This document shows, piece by piece, positions 34,137-42,483 of a stretch of 64,000 bases of DNA. Source of the stretch: UBA12087 sp964370815 (GTDB taxonomy: Bacteria > Chloroflexota > Anaerolineae > Anaerolineales > Villigracilaceae); contig CAYJKQ010000002.1 in the NCBI GenBank assembly GCA_964370815.1, forward strand, positions 186,001 through 250,000, written 5' to 3'. Each line of letters starts with the position of its first letter. Within the stretch, counting starts at the first letter, position 1. The notes beneath the pieces are model-generated. The model saw only the letters and a program-made list of their open reading frames with translations, did not search any database and was not told the DNA's origin. The position numbers and the translations under genes are program-made.

Positions 34137-35261
34137 ATGTTGCTCAAACATTTCATTAAACTTACCGTAATCCTACTCGTTCTATCCGCTTGTGGCGTGG
34201 AGAACCATCCACTTCCCAGTCAAACTGCAACGGTAGCCAAACCAACCCTATCACCTTCCAGCACAATTCTTCCCAGTCTTACCCTTCCCTTGCCTACAAC
34301 AACAATCACTCCTGAACCGCTATCTGGTCTTACTCTTTGGCAGGTAAATGTACGCAGTGGACCAGGCATTTATTACACTCTCCTCGGTCAGATCAATCAA
34401 AACCTGCCTGTCCAGGTTATCGGAGTGGATGTCAGCCTGGAATGGTTTGCAATAATTTACACTTCCGGACCAGAAGGACTTGGTTGGGTTACTTCCGAAT
34501 ATGTTCAAGCGACGGGTACTGACAAGCTACCTATTATTGGACAGGTCATTTTGCCCAACGGGACACCTGCACCTCAAGCCAAACTGACCCAGAGATTGAA
34601 TGTTCGCAGCGGACCAGGGACTCATTACGATACTCTAGGTATTCTTCCAGTAAACACCATCGTTTTGTTAACAGGGCGAAATGAATCCGGTTCCTGGCTG
34701 CAGATCGACTTCCCGACTGCTGCTGCAGGTAAAGGTTGGATCATTGCAGGCTATGTAAATGCCCAGGACATACTGAGTTTACCCGCTCTTGATCCCTCCG
34801 GGACACCTCTATCAGATATCCCAACAAACCAAGCAACAATGCTAATTCCAACCACCACACCTACCATTGCACCAGCCTATCAGGATGAAGACTCAGCTAC
34901 AAAACCCGGCACTTCACAGGTTTTTTCACCACTTGGCATTCGTAACTTCAGCTATTCCAGCGATCTTTCTACCCCGGAAGGTGACCTGGTGGATTGGATA
35001 GAAATTCGTCTTAACATGCCCCAATCGGGTACACAAGTATCTCTCTACACCAGTCTGAAATGTGTCGGTAATGGTTCCTTACAAATTCAACTTTGGCAAA
35101 AAAATCAACAGCTTACCAATTGGGGCAATCTCACCTGCGGAGATATCAATAAACTGCTCAAGTTTATAGATGGGAGTGATTATCTTTTCCGTTTGAGTAT
35201 CAATTCTGCCAGCGATTTTCACTATGTTTTTTATACTTTTAGGATGGATCGCAACCCATAA
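34137..35261 (+). CDS. Lipoprotein with two SH3 domains
   Basis: 374 residues. Signal peptide with lipobox LSAC at about residues 16-19, T/P-rich linker, SH3 domain 1 at about 62-125 (WQVNVRSGPGIYYTLLGQINQN to GLGWVTSEYVQA), SH3 domain 2 at about 150-215 (RLNVRSGPGTHYDTLGILPVN to GKGWIIAGYVNA), another linker and a C-terminal beta domain (about 262-374). The next gene starts at the very next base after the stop, so the two are co-translated. The ATG has a TACAAT seven bases upstream and no ribosome site. Presumed cell-envelope binding protein. Confidence 0.85.
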   Translation: MLLKHFIKLTVILLVLSACGVENHPLPSQTATVAKPTLSPSSTILPSLTLPLPTTTITPEPLSGLTLWQVNVRSGPGIYYTLLGQINQNLPVQVIGVDVSLEWFAIIYTSGPEGLGWVTSEYVQATGTDKLPIIGQVILPNGTPAPQAKLTQRLNVRSGPGTHYDTLGILPVNTIVLLTGRNESGSWLQIDFPTAAAGKGWIIAGYVNAQDILSLPALDPSGTPLSDIPTNQATMLIPTTTPTIAPAYQDEDSATKPGTSQVFSPLGIRNFSYSSDLSTPEGDLVDWIEIRLNMPQSGTQVSLYTSLKCVGNGSLQIQLWQKNQQLTNWGNLTCGDINKLLKFIDGSDYLFRLSINSASDFHYVFYTFRMDRNP

Positions 35262-37532
35262 ATGAGATCGATTGTCATCCTCCCCATCATTGTCATAATC
35301 CTGATTGGCTGTGCTTCATCAACCCACACAACCATCCAATCCAGGCAAAACTGGGAAATATCTGACTTACTCTTTCTTGACCTCCCCAACACATCTGACC
35401 CATCAAGCGACCTTATCGCTATTTATACGCGTCAAATTGATAACGATTTTCAGATCCGAATTGACATATTGGACTTACTGCCTGATTTCAATCTAAATTT
35501 TTACATCCTACTTGACACCTACCCCGCAGAACACCTGGAGAAATTTCAAGGCGCTCCAGCGGTGATTTCTTCAGAAATCGCAAACCACGGCTGGGATGGG
35601 CTTCTGGCTCTTCCCCGTGATGGTAGTCCACAAGCCTTTTTAGCAGGTAAAAATCAACCAGAAAACAGCCTTAGCCCTCGCATTCAGCGTGATCCCTTAC
35701 AGGATACAGTTACCATCAGTTTCAATCTTAATAGCTATCCGATACCTGAGAATCTGAAATTTCAAGTATTTGTCACCACAAAAGATGGTGGGATACTTCT
35801 TGATCAAAGCCCACCAATCAGTACCATACTATCAGATCCTATACCTCCTGCTCCGCTTATCATCATCTTCAGCGATTCATTTCCTGCCTTATCCCCAATC
35901 CAGGCATTACGTCACTGGGATGGCGCTCACACTGGACCTCTTGGGAAACGACATGGGTTGAAACATATTCTTGCCAATGCAGAGAAATACGCTATCCCTG
36001 TGGTACTGCTGGACCTAAAAATTCCCAGCGATCTTTCCGCCCTGGAATTTATCGGGGCTTTACCACAAGTACAAAATCTGGTTAATCAAGATTTATTGCT
36101 ATTACCAGAAATAGCATTCGCCTTCCCTGATGATCTCAGCCTGCAATTTAGCCGGGGTATTGCATCGGCTTTTGAATTGCCTGACAGCATTTTTGTTTAT
36201 TCCGGAGATGGACAACTTCAAACAGATTACCGTTTTCAATTTATCGATCTTCCGGATCGTTCACACTTACTTCTCCAGGATGGAAAAACATTAATCCCAT
36301 TACCAGAACTGGAACAAAACAGCACTCCCATCCAGACCAGCTATGAAGGTCTCAGCCTGGACGTTCGTCACCAACTTCTGACCACTGCCCAATCACCCGA
36401 CCCTTCAGATCTGGTCATATTAGGTGGTAGTTTACCCCACAGCACGTGGGGAGATTCTGTTGTGAGTATGGCTAGCATGGCATACATTGCGGCTCATCCC
36501 TGGATCCAAACTCTAAATGCAACTCAAATACAAGCGTTCGATACTCAACCTATCCACAATAAATATGAACCCCAACTGATTCCAGCTCCAAATTTTCCAA
36601 TCTTCACATCTCAAGGCTATTCAACCGGTTTTGATTCCAATCAACTACAAGCATATCTCCTGGAAGATTTGCAGAATTCACCCAATAACACCATTACAGA
36701 TTTGGCATGGAGAATGTTTTTTTCACTCACATCTTCTGTGTCAAACCTTAGCTATTCGCAGCTTCAATACCAATACCTCAATCAAGTTGGAAGTATGCTG
36801 GCTGCCAGTCACTGGGTGAATTTCCCGGCAACTATTTCAGATTGCAATCAAGACATCGATTATGATTCACTTAATGAATGTATATTATCCAATCCACGCT
36901 TCTTTGCGATCATAGAAACAGATGGTGGTCGCATAAGTTTCCTGTTTGAGCGCGATGGAAACCAGATCCATCAACTGATCGGACCGATGTCTCAATTTGC
37001 TGTTGGTTTGAGCGATCCATCACTCTGGAATCTCGAACAGGGTCCAGCCGCAGACCCGGAAGAGATCCCGGGGGCTTTCAGTGACTCCGATAATCCATTT
37101 ATACTATATCGAGTATTGGAAATAGAAGATGGTTCACTAATAATGAACCGATCTGATGGTCAAGTTGACAAGAGCATTCGACTTGTTGAAAATGGACTTA
37201 TCATTGAATACTACTCCAGAACAGTTGAAAAATTATACATACCACTGGCTATTGACCCGCAAGTACTTTCCCAGCCTGGTTGGGAAAAGTTATATTACTC
37301 TCAGAAATCCGCGGATTCCATCATATGGGGATTGCAGGGAAGTACAAGTATTGAAATCCAGAGCACAGGGACCATAATTGCCAACAATTTCACCGAATCA
37401 CTCCTTCTCATAAAAAACCCTGAGAATCCCGACCTTGATTATCCCCCGGGACATTTTCTTCCTTTTCCAATTGCCCTGATCGAGGTTTCTGGAACAGGAC
37501 AGTTTTCAGTCACAATTCGGATACAAAATTAA
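35262..37532 (+). CDS. Large lipoprotein of unknown function
   Basis: 756 residues. Signal peptide with lipobox LIGC (Cys at about residue 17). The rest has no family I recognise. Visible parts: a beta-rich N-terminal section (about 30-190) resembling a carbohydrate-binding or Ig-like module (DLIAIYTRQIDNDFQIRIDILDLL), a middle section with an alpha/beta look (DSFPALSPIQALRHWDGAH, GKRHGLKHILANAEKYAIPVVLLDLKIPSDL), which fits a polysaccharide deacetylase/TIM-barrel-like fold, and a C-terminal beta section. The start abuts the SH3 lipoprotein stop. Possibly an envelope glycan-active enzyme, but no catalytic residues can be assigned. Confidence 0.75.
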   Translation: MRSIVILPIIVIILIGCASSTHTTIQSRQNWEISDLLFLDLPNTSDPSSDLIAIYTRQIDNDFQIRIDILDLLPDFNLNFYILLDTYPAEHLEKFQGAPAVISSEIANHGWDGLLALPRDGSPQAFLAGKNQPENSLSPRIQRDPLQDTVTISFNLNSYPIPENLKFQVFVTTKDGGILLDQSPPISTILSDPIPPAPLIIIFSDSFPALSPIQALRHWDGAHTGPLGKRHGLKHILANAEKYAIPVVLLDLKIPSDLSALEFIGALPQVQNLVNQDLLLLPEIAFAFPDDLSLQFSRGIASAFELPDSIFVYSGDGQLQTDYRFQFIDLPDRSHLLLQDGKTLIPLPELEQNSTPIQTSYEGLSLDVRHQLLTTAQSPDPSDLVILGGSLPHSTWGDSVVSMASMAYIAAHPWIQTLNATQIQAFDTQPIHNKYEPQLIPAPNFPIFTSQGYSTGFDSNQLQAYLLEDLQNSPNNTITDLAWRMFFSLTSSVSNLSYSQLQYQYLNQVGSMLAASHWVNFPATISDCNQDIDYDSLNECILSNPRFFAIIETDGGRISFLFERDGNQIHQLIGPMSQFAVGLSDPSLWNLEQGPAADPEEIPGAFSDSDNPFILYRVLEIEDGSLIMNRSDGQVDKSIRLVENGLIIEYYSRTVEKLYIPLAIDPQVLSQPGWEKLYYSQKSADSIIWGLQGSTSIEIQSTGTIIANNFTESLLLIKNPENPDLDYPPGHFLPFPIALIEVSGTGQFSVTIRIQN

Positions 37533-37682
37533 TGCTACATTACCTGTAAAAACAGAAACATCCTTATGGAAAAGTTTACCAAGTTGTCTTTTTTCTCTTA
37601 CTGGTATCATCCACTAATGTTGGGTATAATAACCCAAGTGCAATTCATAAATTTATTGTATCAGCCCGGATATGAATTTCAG

Positions 37683-37722
37683 TTGCGCTAAATTACACTA
37701 AATATTATAATGTGGTAAATTT
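37683..37722 (+). promoter_or_regulatory. rex promoter with overlapping palindrome
   Basis: TTGCGC (37683-37688), 17-base spacer, TATAAT (37706-37711). An imperfect inverted repeat spans 37690-37722: left arm aaattacac, right arm gtggtaaattt, centred on the -10 region. Its position fits repressor binding, perhaps autoregulation by Rex, but it does not match the usual TTGTGAA-N4-TTCACAA Rex operator. Confidence 0.55.
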
Positions 37723-37755
37723 AGTCAAATTAATCCTCTTGTATGGGAGAAGTCC

Positions 37756-38373
37756 ATGAATGCAAAAGAAATTCCAGACATAATTGTTGGCAGATTACCA
37801 GTTTACTTACGCGCTTTACGTCACATGCGTGAGAATAATCAAAAAACGACTTCCTCACAAGAGTTGGGAGATCAGGTAGGAATTTCTGCTGCTCAAATCC
37901 GTAAGGACCTCTCTCAATTTGGTGAATTTGGCAAACAAGGCACCGGTTACCAAATTCCATTCTTAATAGACAAACTATGCGAAATCCTCAAAGTGGATCG
38001 AGTATGGGATGTTGCAGTGATTGGTGCAGGAGATATGGGGCACGCCCTAACCCGTTACCAGGGTTTCTTTAACCGTGGCTTTCAAATAACTATGATCTTT
38101 GATAATAGCCCGGAACTCATTGGAAATAATATCGGAAACTTGACGATTGAATCTACAGAAAATTTGGTTGCCTCACTTCAAGCTGGAAAAGTAACAATTG
38201 CAATGCTTACAGTACCAGCCGCTGCCGCACAAAAAATAACCGATAAATTGGTGGATGCTGGTGTGAAGGCGATCCTCAATTATGCGCCGATCAGTCTCAA
38301 TGTTCCTGAAGGTATCCTTGTTCAATACATTGATCCCTCATCTCACCTGCAGCGCATGACCTATTACTTATAA
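37756..38373 (+). CDS. rex: Redox-sensing transcriptional repressor Rex
   Basis: 205 residues, usual length. N-terminal winged helix (about residues 8-80) with the conserved RLPVYLRAL, VGISAAQIRKDLSQFGEFGKQGTGY; C-terminal NAD(H)-binding Rossmann domain with VIGAGDMGHALTRY and a domain-swap helix at the end (HLQRMTYYL). It senses the NADH/NAD+ ratio and represses fermentation and respiration genes. GGGAGAAG ribosome site. Convergent with the mreB-like/ATP synthase operon. The gene and its operator are described in the promoter entry. Confidence 0.95.
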   Translation: MNAKEIPDIIVGRLPVYLRALRHMRENNQKTTSSQELGDQVGISAAQIRKDLSQFGEFGKQGTGYQIPFLIDKLCEILKVDRVWDVAVIGAGDMGHALTRYQGFFNRGFQITMIFDNSPELIGNNIGNLTIESTENLVASLQAGKVTIAMLTVPAAAAQKITDKLVDAGVKAILNYAPISLNVPEGILVQYIDPSSHLQRMTYYL

Positions 38374-38620
38374 TCGCTTTTCATAATTTGGAGCTGCTCA
38401 ATAATATCTAGAATAATTCCTATAAATAACCAATTCATTATTCTTAAATCATGCAATTCTGAGAAATCAGATAGGAATTGCCCGTCCTTGTATTCAGTGA
38501 TTCAAAAATAATGGGAGAGGGATCTTCAGAAAAAATAATCTAACTATCGCTGAGAAACTCTATTTCTATAAAAAATAAATAAAGCTATTGATCAAATTCT
38601 CTAGATACTGATCATTTGAA

Positions 38621-39628
38621 TTAAACATTCGGAAGGTTGCGCTTTAGAATTCCGTACATACCCAATCCTTTGGCAGCTCCTTCAACCACACAACTAGTGG
38701 GATTATCCACCATGTAAGCTGGAATTCCTAAAGATTTAGTAATAAGCTTGTCAATACCTCGCAGCTTTGCGCCACCACCACACAAGGCAACTCCTCGATC
38801 AATGATATCTGATACCAATTCCGGAGGCGTCTTCTCAAGGACAATCCGACAAGATTCGACGATATTTTTTAGGGGTTCTTGCAAAGCCTCAACTATCTCA
38901 CCTGTTGTCAACGTCACAGGTCTGGGAAGACCAGTAACCTGGTCCTGCCCCTGAACTTCCATACTTTGTTCCTGGTCTTGTGGAATAGCCGCCCCGATCT
39001 TGATCTTTAATTGCTCAGCAGTGACAGATCCAATAATGATCCCATATTTTCGTCGAACATATGTAACAATTGCTTCATCTAGATAAATTCCACCCTGGCG
39101 TAAAGCATCAGCTGAAACGATCCCATACATTGCTACCACTGCTGTTTGGGTTATCCCGCCTCCCAAACAAATAACCATATTTCCAGAAGGTGAACCAATC
39201 GGGAGGTCTATGCCCAAGGCGGCAGCGAGTGGTTGTTGGATAAGCTTCACTTCTTTACTTCCAGCCTGAAATACTGCTTCATGAACCGCACGTGATTCAA
39301 CACTGGTCACACCATAAGGGACAGAAACCATCACACGCGGCCGGAACAACCGCATCGGACCACTTACTTTTTGAAGCAAATGATGAATAAATGCTTCAGC
39401 AACTTCATAGTCAGCTACAACTCCATTCTGCAGAGGACGTGCTACTTCAATCGTATCGGGTACACGTCCTTCCATGTTCAAAGCTGCCTGACCAAATTCA
39501 ACAAGCTTTTGTTCTGCTATAACGATAGCCACAATTGTTGGTTCTTCTATAAGGATACCTGAAGCATTAGCAATCCTTGTCTGTGTGGTGCCAATGTCAA
39601 TCCCCAGATCTTTCGCTAGTGAAGCCAT
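38621..39628 (-). CDS. MreB-like actin homologue with altered ATPase residues
   Basis: 335 residues, clearly MreB/Mbl in overall fold: IDIGTTQTRIA (phosphate 1), ARPLQNGVVADYEVAEAFIHHLLQK, RVMVSVPYGVTSVESRAV, SADALRQGGIYLDEAIVTYVRRKYG and ALCGGGAKLRGIDKLI (adenosine motif). Several ATPase positions differ from canonical MreB: the Glu before Pro in EEPMAAAIG is Gln132 (IQQPLAAALG), and the Asp of the DIGGGTT motif is Cys154 (CLGGGITQ). It is the last gene of the M42-atpAGDC operon, nine bases after atpC. MreC/MreD genes are not adjacent. It may be a filament-forming paralogue with weak or no ATP hydrolysis (inference). Confidence 0.87.
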   Translation of the reverse strand: MASLAKDLGIDIGTTQTRIANASGILIEEPTIVAIVIAEQKLVEFGQAALNMEGRVPDTIEVARPLQNGVVADYEVAEAFIHHLLQKVSGPMRLFRPRVMVSVPYGVTSVESRAVHEAVFQAGSKEVKLIQQPLAAALGIDLPIGSPSGNMVICLGGGITQTAVVAMYGIVSADALRQGGIYLDEAIVTYVRRKYGIIIGSVTAEQLKIKIGAAIPQDQEQSMEVQGQDQVTGLPRPVTLTTGEIVEALQEPLKNIVESCRIVLEKTPPELVSDIIDRGVALCGGGAKLRGIDKLITKSLGIPAYMVDNPTSCVVEGAAKGLGMYGILKRNLPNV

Positions 39629-39637
39629 GAATTACCT

Positions 39638-40087
39638 CTACTCGTTATCTGTAAACCTGGGGGTTTTGGCACTGCCACTCCGTCTAAACCGTTTGACTGC
39701 ATCCAGGCGCAGATTTGAGCGGCGCAAAGCAGATTCGAGCATAAGATATGAATCTGTATCCTGAGGAGTCCCATGTGCAAGATATTCTTCAGCACGCTTT
39801 CGAGCTTCTTCCGCCCTGGCAATATCTATTTCTTCCACATTCTCCGCAGCATCTGCAAGAATCGTGACTAAATCAGGTTGAATTTCTGCTACACCGCCTG
39901 CAACTGTAAATACCTCTTCACCTTGTTTGGAGCGAACTTTGATTACACCAAATTTCAATGTAGTCAATAAAGGCGAATGATTAGGTAATATTCCCATCTC
40001 ACCATCTGTGCCTGGCAAGACAACAATATCAGCATCACCTTCATAGACCATACGATCTTGTGAAACAATCTCACAACGAATCGTCAT
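39638..40087 (-). CDS. atpC: ATP synthase F1 subunit epsilon
   Basis: 149 residues. N-terminal beta-sandwich with MTIRCEIVSQDRMVYEGDADIVVLPGTDGEMGILPNHSPLL and a C-terminal helical hairpin, with an extra tail of about 15 residues rich in Arg and Ser. The start chosen (40087) has a GAGGAG site; an upstream in-frame codon at 40114 does not. Rotor stalk subunit that inhibits ATP hydrolysis. Follows atpD by 63 bases and precedes the mreB-like gene by nine. Confidence 0.93.
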   Translation of the reverse strand: MTIRCEIVSQDRMVYEGDADIVVLPGTDGEMGILPNHSPLLTTLKFGVIKVRSKQGEEVFTVAGGVAEIQPDLVTILADAAENVEEIDIARAEEARKRAEEYLAHGTPQDTDSYLMLESALRRSNLRLDAVKRFRRSGSAKTPRFTDNE

Positions 40088-40150
40088 AAGAACTCCTCTG
40101 TTCCCTTTGACCAAAAATAAGACGCTTCAGGCACAATTTACCCATCAACA

Positions 40151-41551
40151 TCAGGCTGTTGCCAACTTTTCTGCTTTTGCAATCGCATCTTCAATTGTGC
40201 CAACCATCATAAAAGCCTGTTCCGGCAGATCGTCATGTTTTCCGTCCAGGATCTCACGGAAGCCGCGCACAGTCTCACGTAAGGATACATAGCGACCATC
40301 AATACCTGTGAACTGGGTAGCCACAAAGAAAGGTTGTGAAAAGAAGCGTTCGATCTTGCGGGCACGCGCCACCACAAGCTTATCATCCTCACTCAACTCA
40401 TCGATACCCAGGATGGCTATGATATCCTGCAAATCTTTATAGCGCTGCAATACACTTTGAACCTCACGTGCGGTTGCATAATGTTCATCACCAACAATTT
40501 TTGGATCAAGGATCCGAGAATTTGAAGCCAGTGGATCCACAGCTGGATAAATTCCTTTTTCAGCAATGGACCGTTCCAAAGCAATTGTTGCATCCAGATG
40601 GGTGAATGTGGCAACTGGTGCCGGATCGGAATAATCATCTGCGGGAACATAAACTGCCTGCATGGAAGTAATTGAACCATGCCTGGTGGATGTGATGCGT
40701 TCCTGTAACTCACCCATCTCGGTAGCCAGTGTGGGTTGGTAACCAACAGCCGATGGCATACGTCCCAGCAAAGCTGAGACTTCAGAGCCAGACATGGTGA
40801 AACGGAAAATATTATCAATGAACAACAGAACGTCACGGCCTTTATCACGGAAATACTCAGCCATAGCCAGCGCTGAAAGAGCCACACGCAGACGAACTCC
40901 TGGGGGTTCATTCATCTGACCAAAAACCATCACGGTATCTTTCATAACTCCTGATTCAAGCATTTCACGGTAAAGTTGGGTTCCTTCACGCGTGCGTTCA
41001 CCTACCCCGGCAAATACGGAGTTTCCCTGGTGAACCGTGGCGATGGAACGAATGAGTTCCATGATAACTACTGTTTTACCAACACCTGCACCACCGAAAA
41101 TACCTGTTTTCCCACCCTTGGTAAAAGGGGCGATCAAGTCGATCACTTTGATGCCTGTCTCGAAGATCTCAACACGTGTGGACTGATCTGAAAACAAGGG
41201 GGCAGCGCGGTGAATTGGGTAATACTCTTCAGTTTTGACATCACCTTTATTATCAACCGGGTGACCTAAAACATTGAAAATTCGTCCTAGTGTTGATTCA
41301 CCAACCGGCACCATGATGGGAGCACCTGTCCTAATGGCTGCTGTACCGCGCTGAAGACCATCAGTGGTATCCATGGATACACAGCGGACCTGATTATCAC
41401 CCATGTGTTTCTGAACTTCAAGAACCAGGGGTAACCCTTTTTCGCTCGGGATTTCAATTGCTTCATATAAGAACGGGAGTTCATTCAGGGGGAATTCCAC
41501 ATCCACCACGCCACCCTGGATCTGTATTACCCGGCCAGTTGCATTCACCAT
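40151..41551 (-). CDS. atpD: ATP synthase F1 subunit beta
   Basis: 466 residues, normal length. Catalytic subunit. Walker A GGAGVGKTVVIMEL, GERTREG catalytic Glu region, LLFIDNIFRF Walker B, and the DELSEED-like lever is DELSEDD. The N-terminal barrel starts ATGRVIQIQGGVVDVEF. Sits 16 bases after atpG. Highly conserved; no unusual feature. Confidence 0.98.
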   Translation of the reverse strand: MVNATGRVIQIQGGVVDVEFPLNELPFLYEAIEIPSEKGLPLVLEVQKHMGDNQVRCVSMDTTDGLQRGTAAIRTGAPIMVPVGESTLGRIFNVLGHPVDNKGDVKTEEYYPIHRAAPLFSDQSTRVEIFETGIKVIDLIAPFTKGGKTGIFGGAGVGKTVVIMELIRSIATVHQGNSVFAGVGERTREGTQLYREMLESGVMKDTVMVFGQMNEPPGVRLRVALSALAMAEYFRDKGRDVLLFIDNIFRFTMSGSEVSALLGRMPSAVGYQPTLATEMGELQERITSTRHGSITSMQAVYVPADDYSDPAPVATFTHLDATIALERSIAEKGIYPAVDPLASNSRILDPKIVGDEHYATAREVQSVLQRYKDLQDIIAILGIDELSEDDKLVVARARKIERFFSQPFFVATQFTGIDGRYVSLRETVRGFREILDGKHDDLPEQAFMMVGTIEDAIAKAEKLATA

Positions 41552-41567
41552 TATTGCCTCCGTTACC

Positions 41568-42470
41568 TTATTTCTGTGATAATGCCTTGGATAGCGCTTC
41601 CGCGCCTCCAGCTATATCCAATAAATCACCGGTTATCGTCTGTTGACGCACCTTGTTGTAATCCATTTGCAATGCTCCAACCAATTCAACAGCATTATCC
41701 GTGGCATTACCCATTGCGATCATCCGTGCGGCATGTTCACTGGCTAAACCTTCAAGAATTGCCTGGTAAACCTGCAAAGCTGTGAAGCGTGGAATGATCT
41801 CATCCAGGATCTCGCTCTCTTCCGGTTCGTAAATATAAGCCGCAGAAAGATGCTTTGATTCATACGCTTCCACCCGATCCGCTGATTCGCCACCCACATC
41901 CAGGGGCAGCAATTTTTTTATTACTGGTTCCTGCCTGGTCATCGTGACAAAATCGGTATAGACCAGGTAAACCTCATCAACCTTGCCTTCCAGGAATTCA
42001 CCGACAGCAAGGCGACCTATTGCTGACACATCTGAAAATAATGGAGCTGGTGGTAAATTGCTGAATTCGGCAATGACACTCTTCCGCCTTCGAATCAGCA
42101 TATCCCGACCTTTGCGCCCCACAGCAATGTACTTTACTGGCATTCCATAATTCTCAAATTTTTGTAAGAGGTATCGTATTATATTGGTATTATAAGCTCC
42201 CGCCAAACCTCGATCACCGCTGACGACTAAAACGAGTGTTTGTTTAATCGGTGAACGCATCGTCAATAATGGATGCAATGTATCACGGCCTGGTTGTCCA
42301 GCAATATGGATTAGTACCTGCCAGGCTTTGGTAGCATAATTGCGAGTGGCAGCCACAGCTGCCATTGCTTTTCGTACCTTGCTGGCGCTGACCGCACTCA
42401 AAGCACGTGTTACCTGTGAAATATTTTTAACGCTCTGTATACGGAGCCGCATTTCTCTTCCAGAAGCCAT
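41568..42470 (-). CDS. atpG: ATP synthase F1 subunit gamma
   Basis: 300 residues. N-terminal helix GREMRLRIQSVKNISQVTRAL and C-terminal helix ATDNAVELVGALQMDYNKVRQQTITGDLLDIAGGAEAL form the rotor coiled coil; the middle domain has SGDRGLAGAYNTNIIR. Central rotor stalk. Thirteen bases after atpA, sixteen before atpD. Length slightly longer than the E. coli form but within the family. Confidence 0.97.
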   Translation of the reverse strand: MASGREMRLRIQSVKNISQVTRALSAVSASKVRKAMAAVAATRNYATKAWQVLIHIAGQPGRDTLHPLLTMRSPIKQTLVLVVSGDRGLAGAYNTNIIRYLLQKFENYGMPVKYIAVGRKGRDMLIRRRKSVIAEFSNLPPAPLFSDVSAIGRLAVGEFLEGKVDEVYLVYTDFVTMTRQEPVIKKLLPLDVGGESADRVEAYESKHLSAAYIYEPEESEILDEIIPRFTALQVYQAILEGLASEHAARMIAMGNATDNAVELVGALQMDYNKVRQQTITGDLLDIAGGAEALSKALSQK

Positions 42471-42483
42471 TATCGTTCCTTAT

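Noticed and set aside
34320..34790. The two SH3 domains as DNA tandem repeats.
   Set aside because: They are similar as proteins but the DNA has diverged; this is an old domain duplication, not a repeat array.
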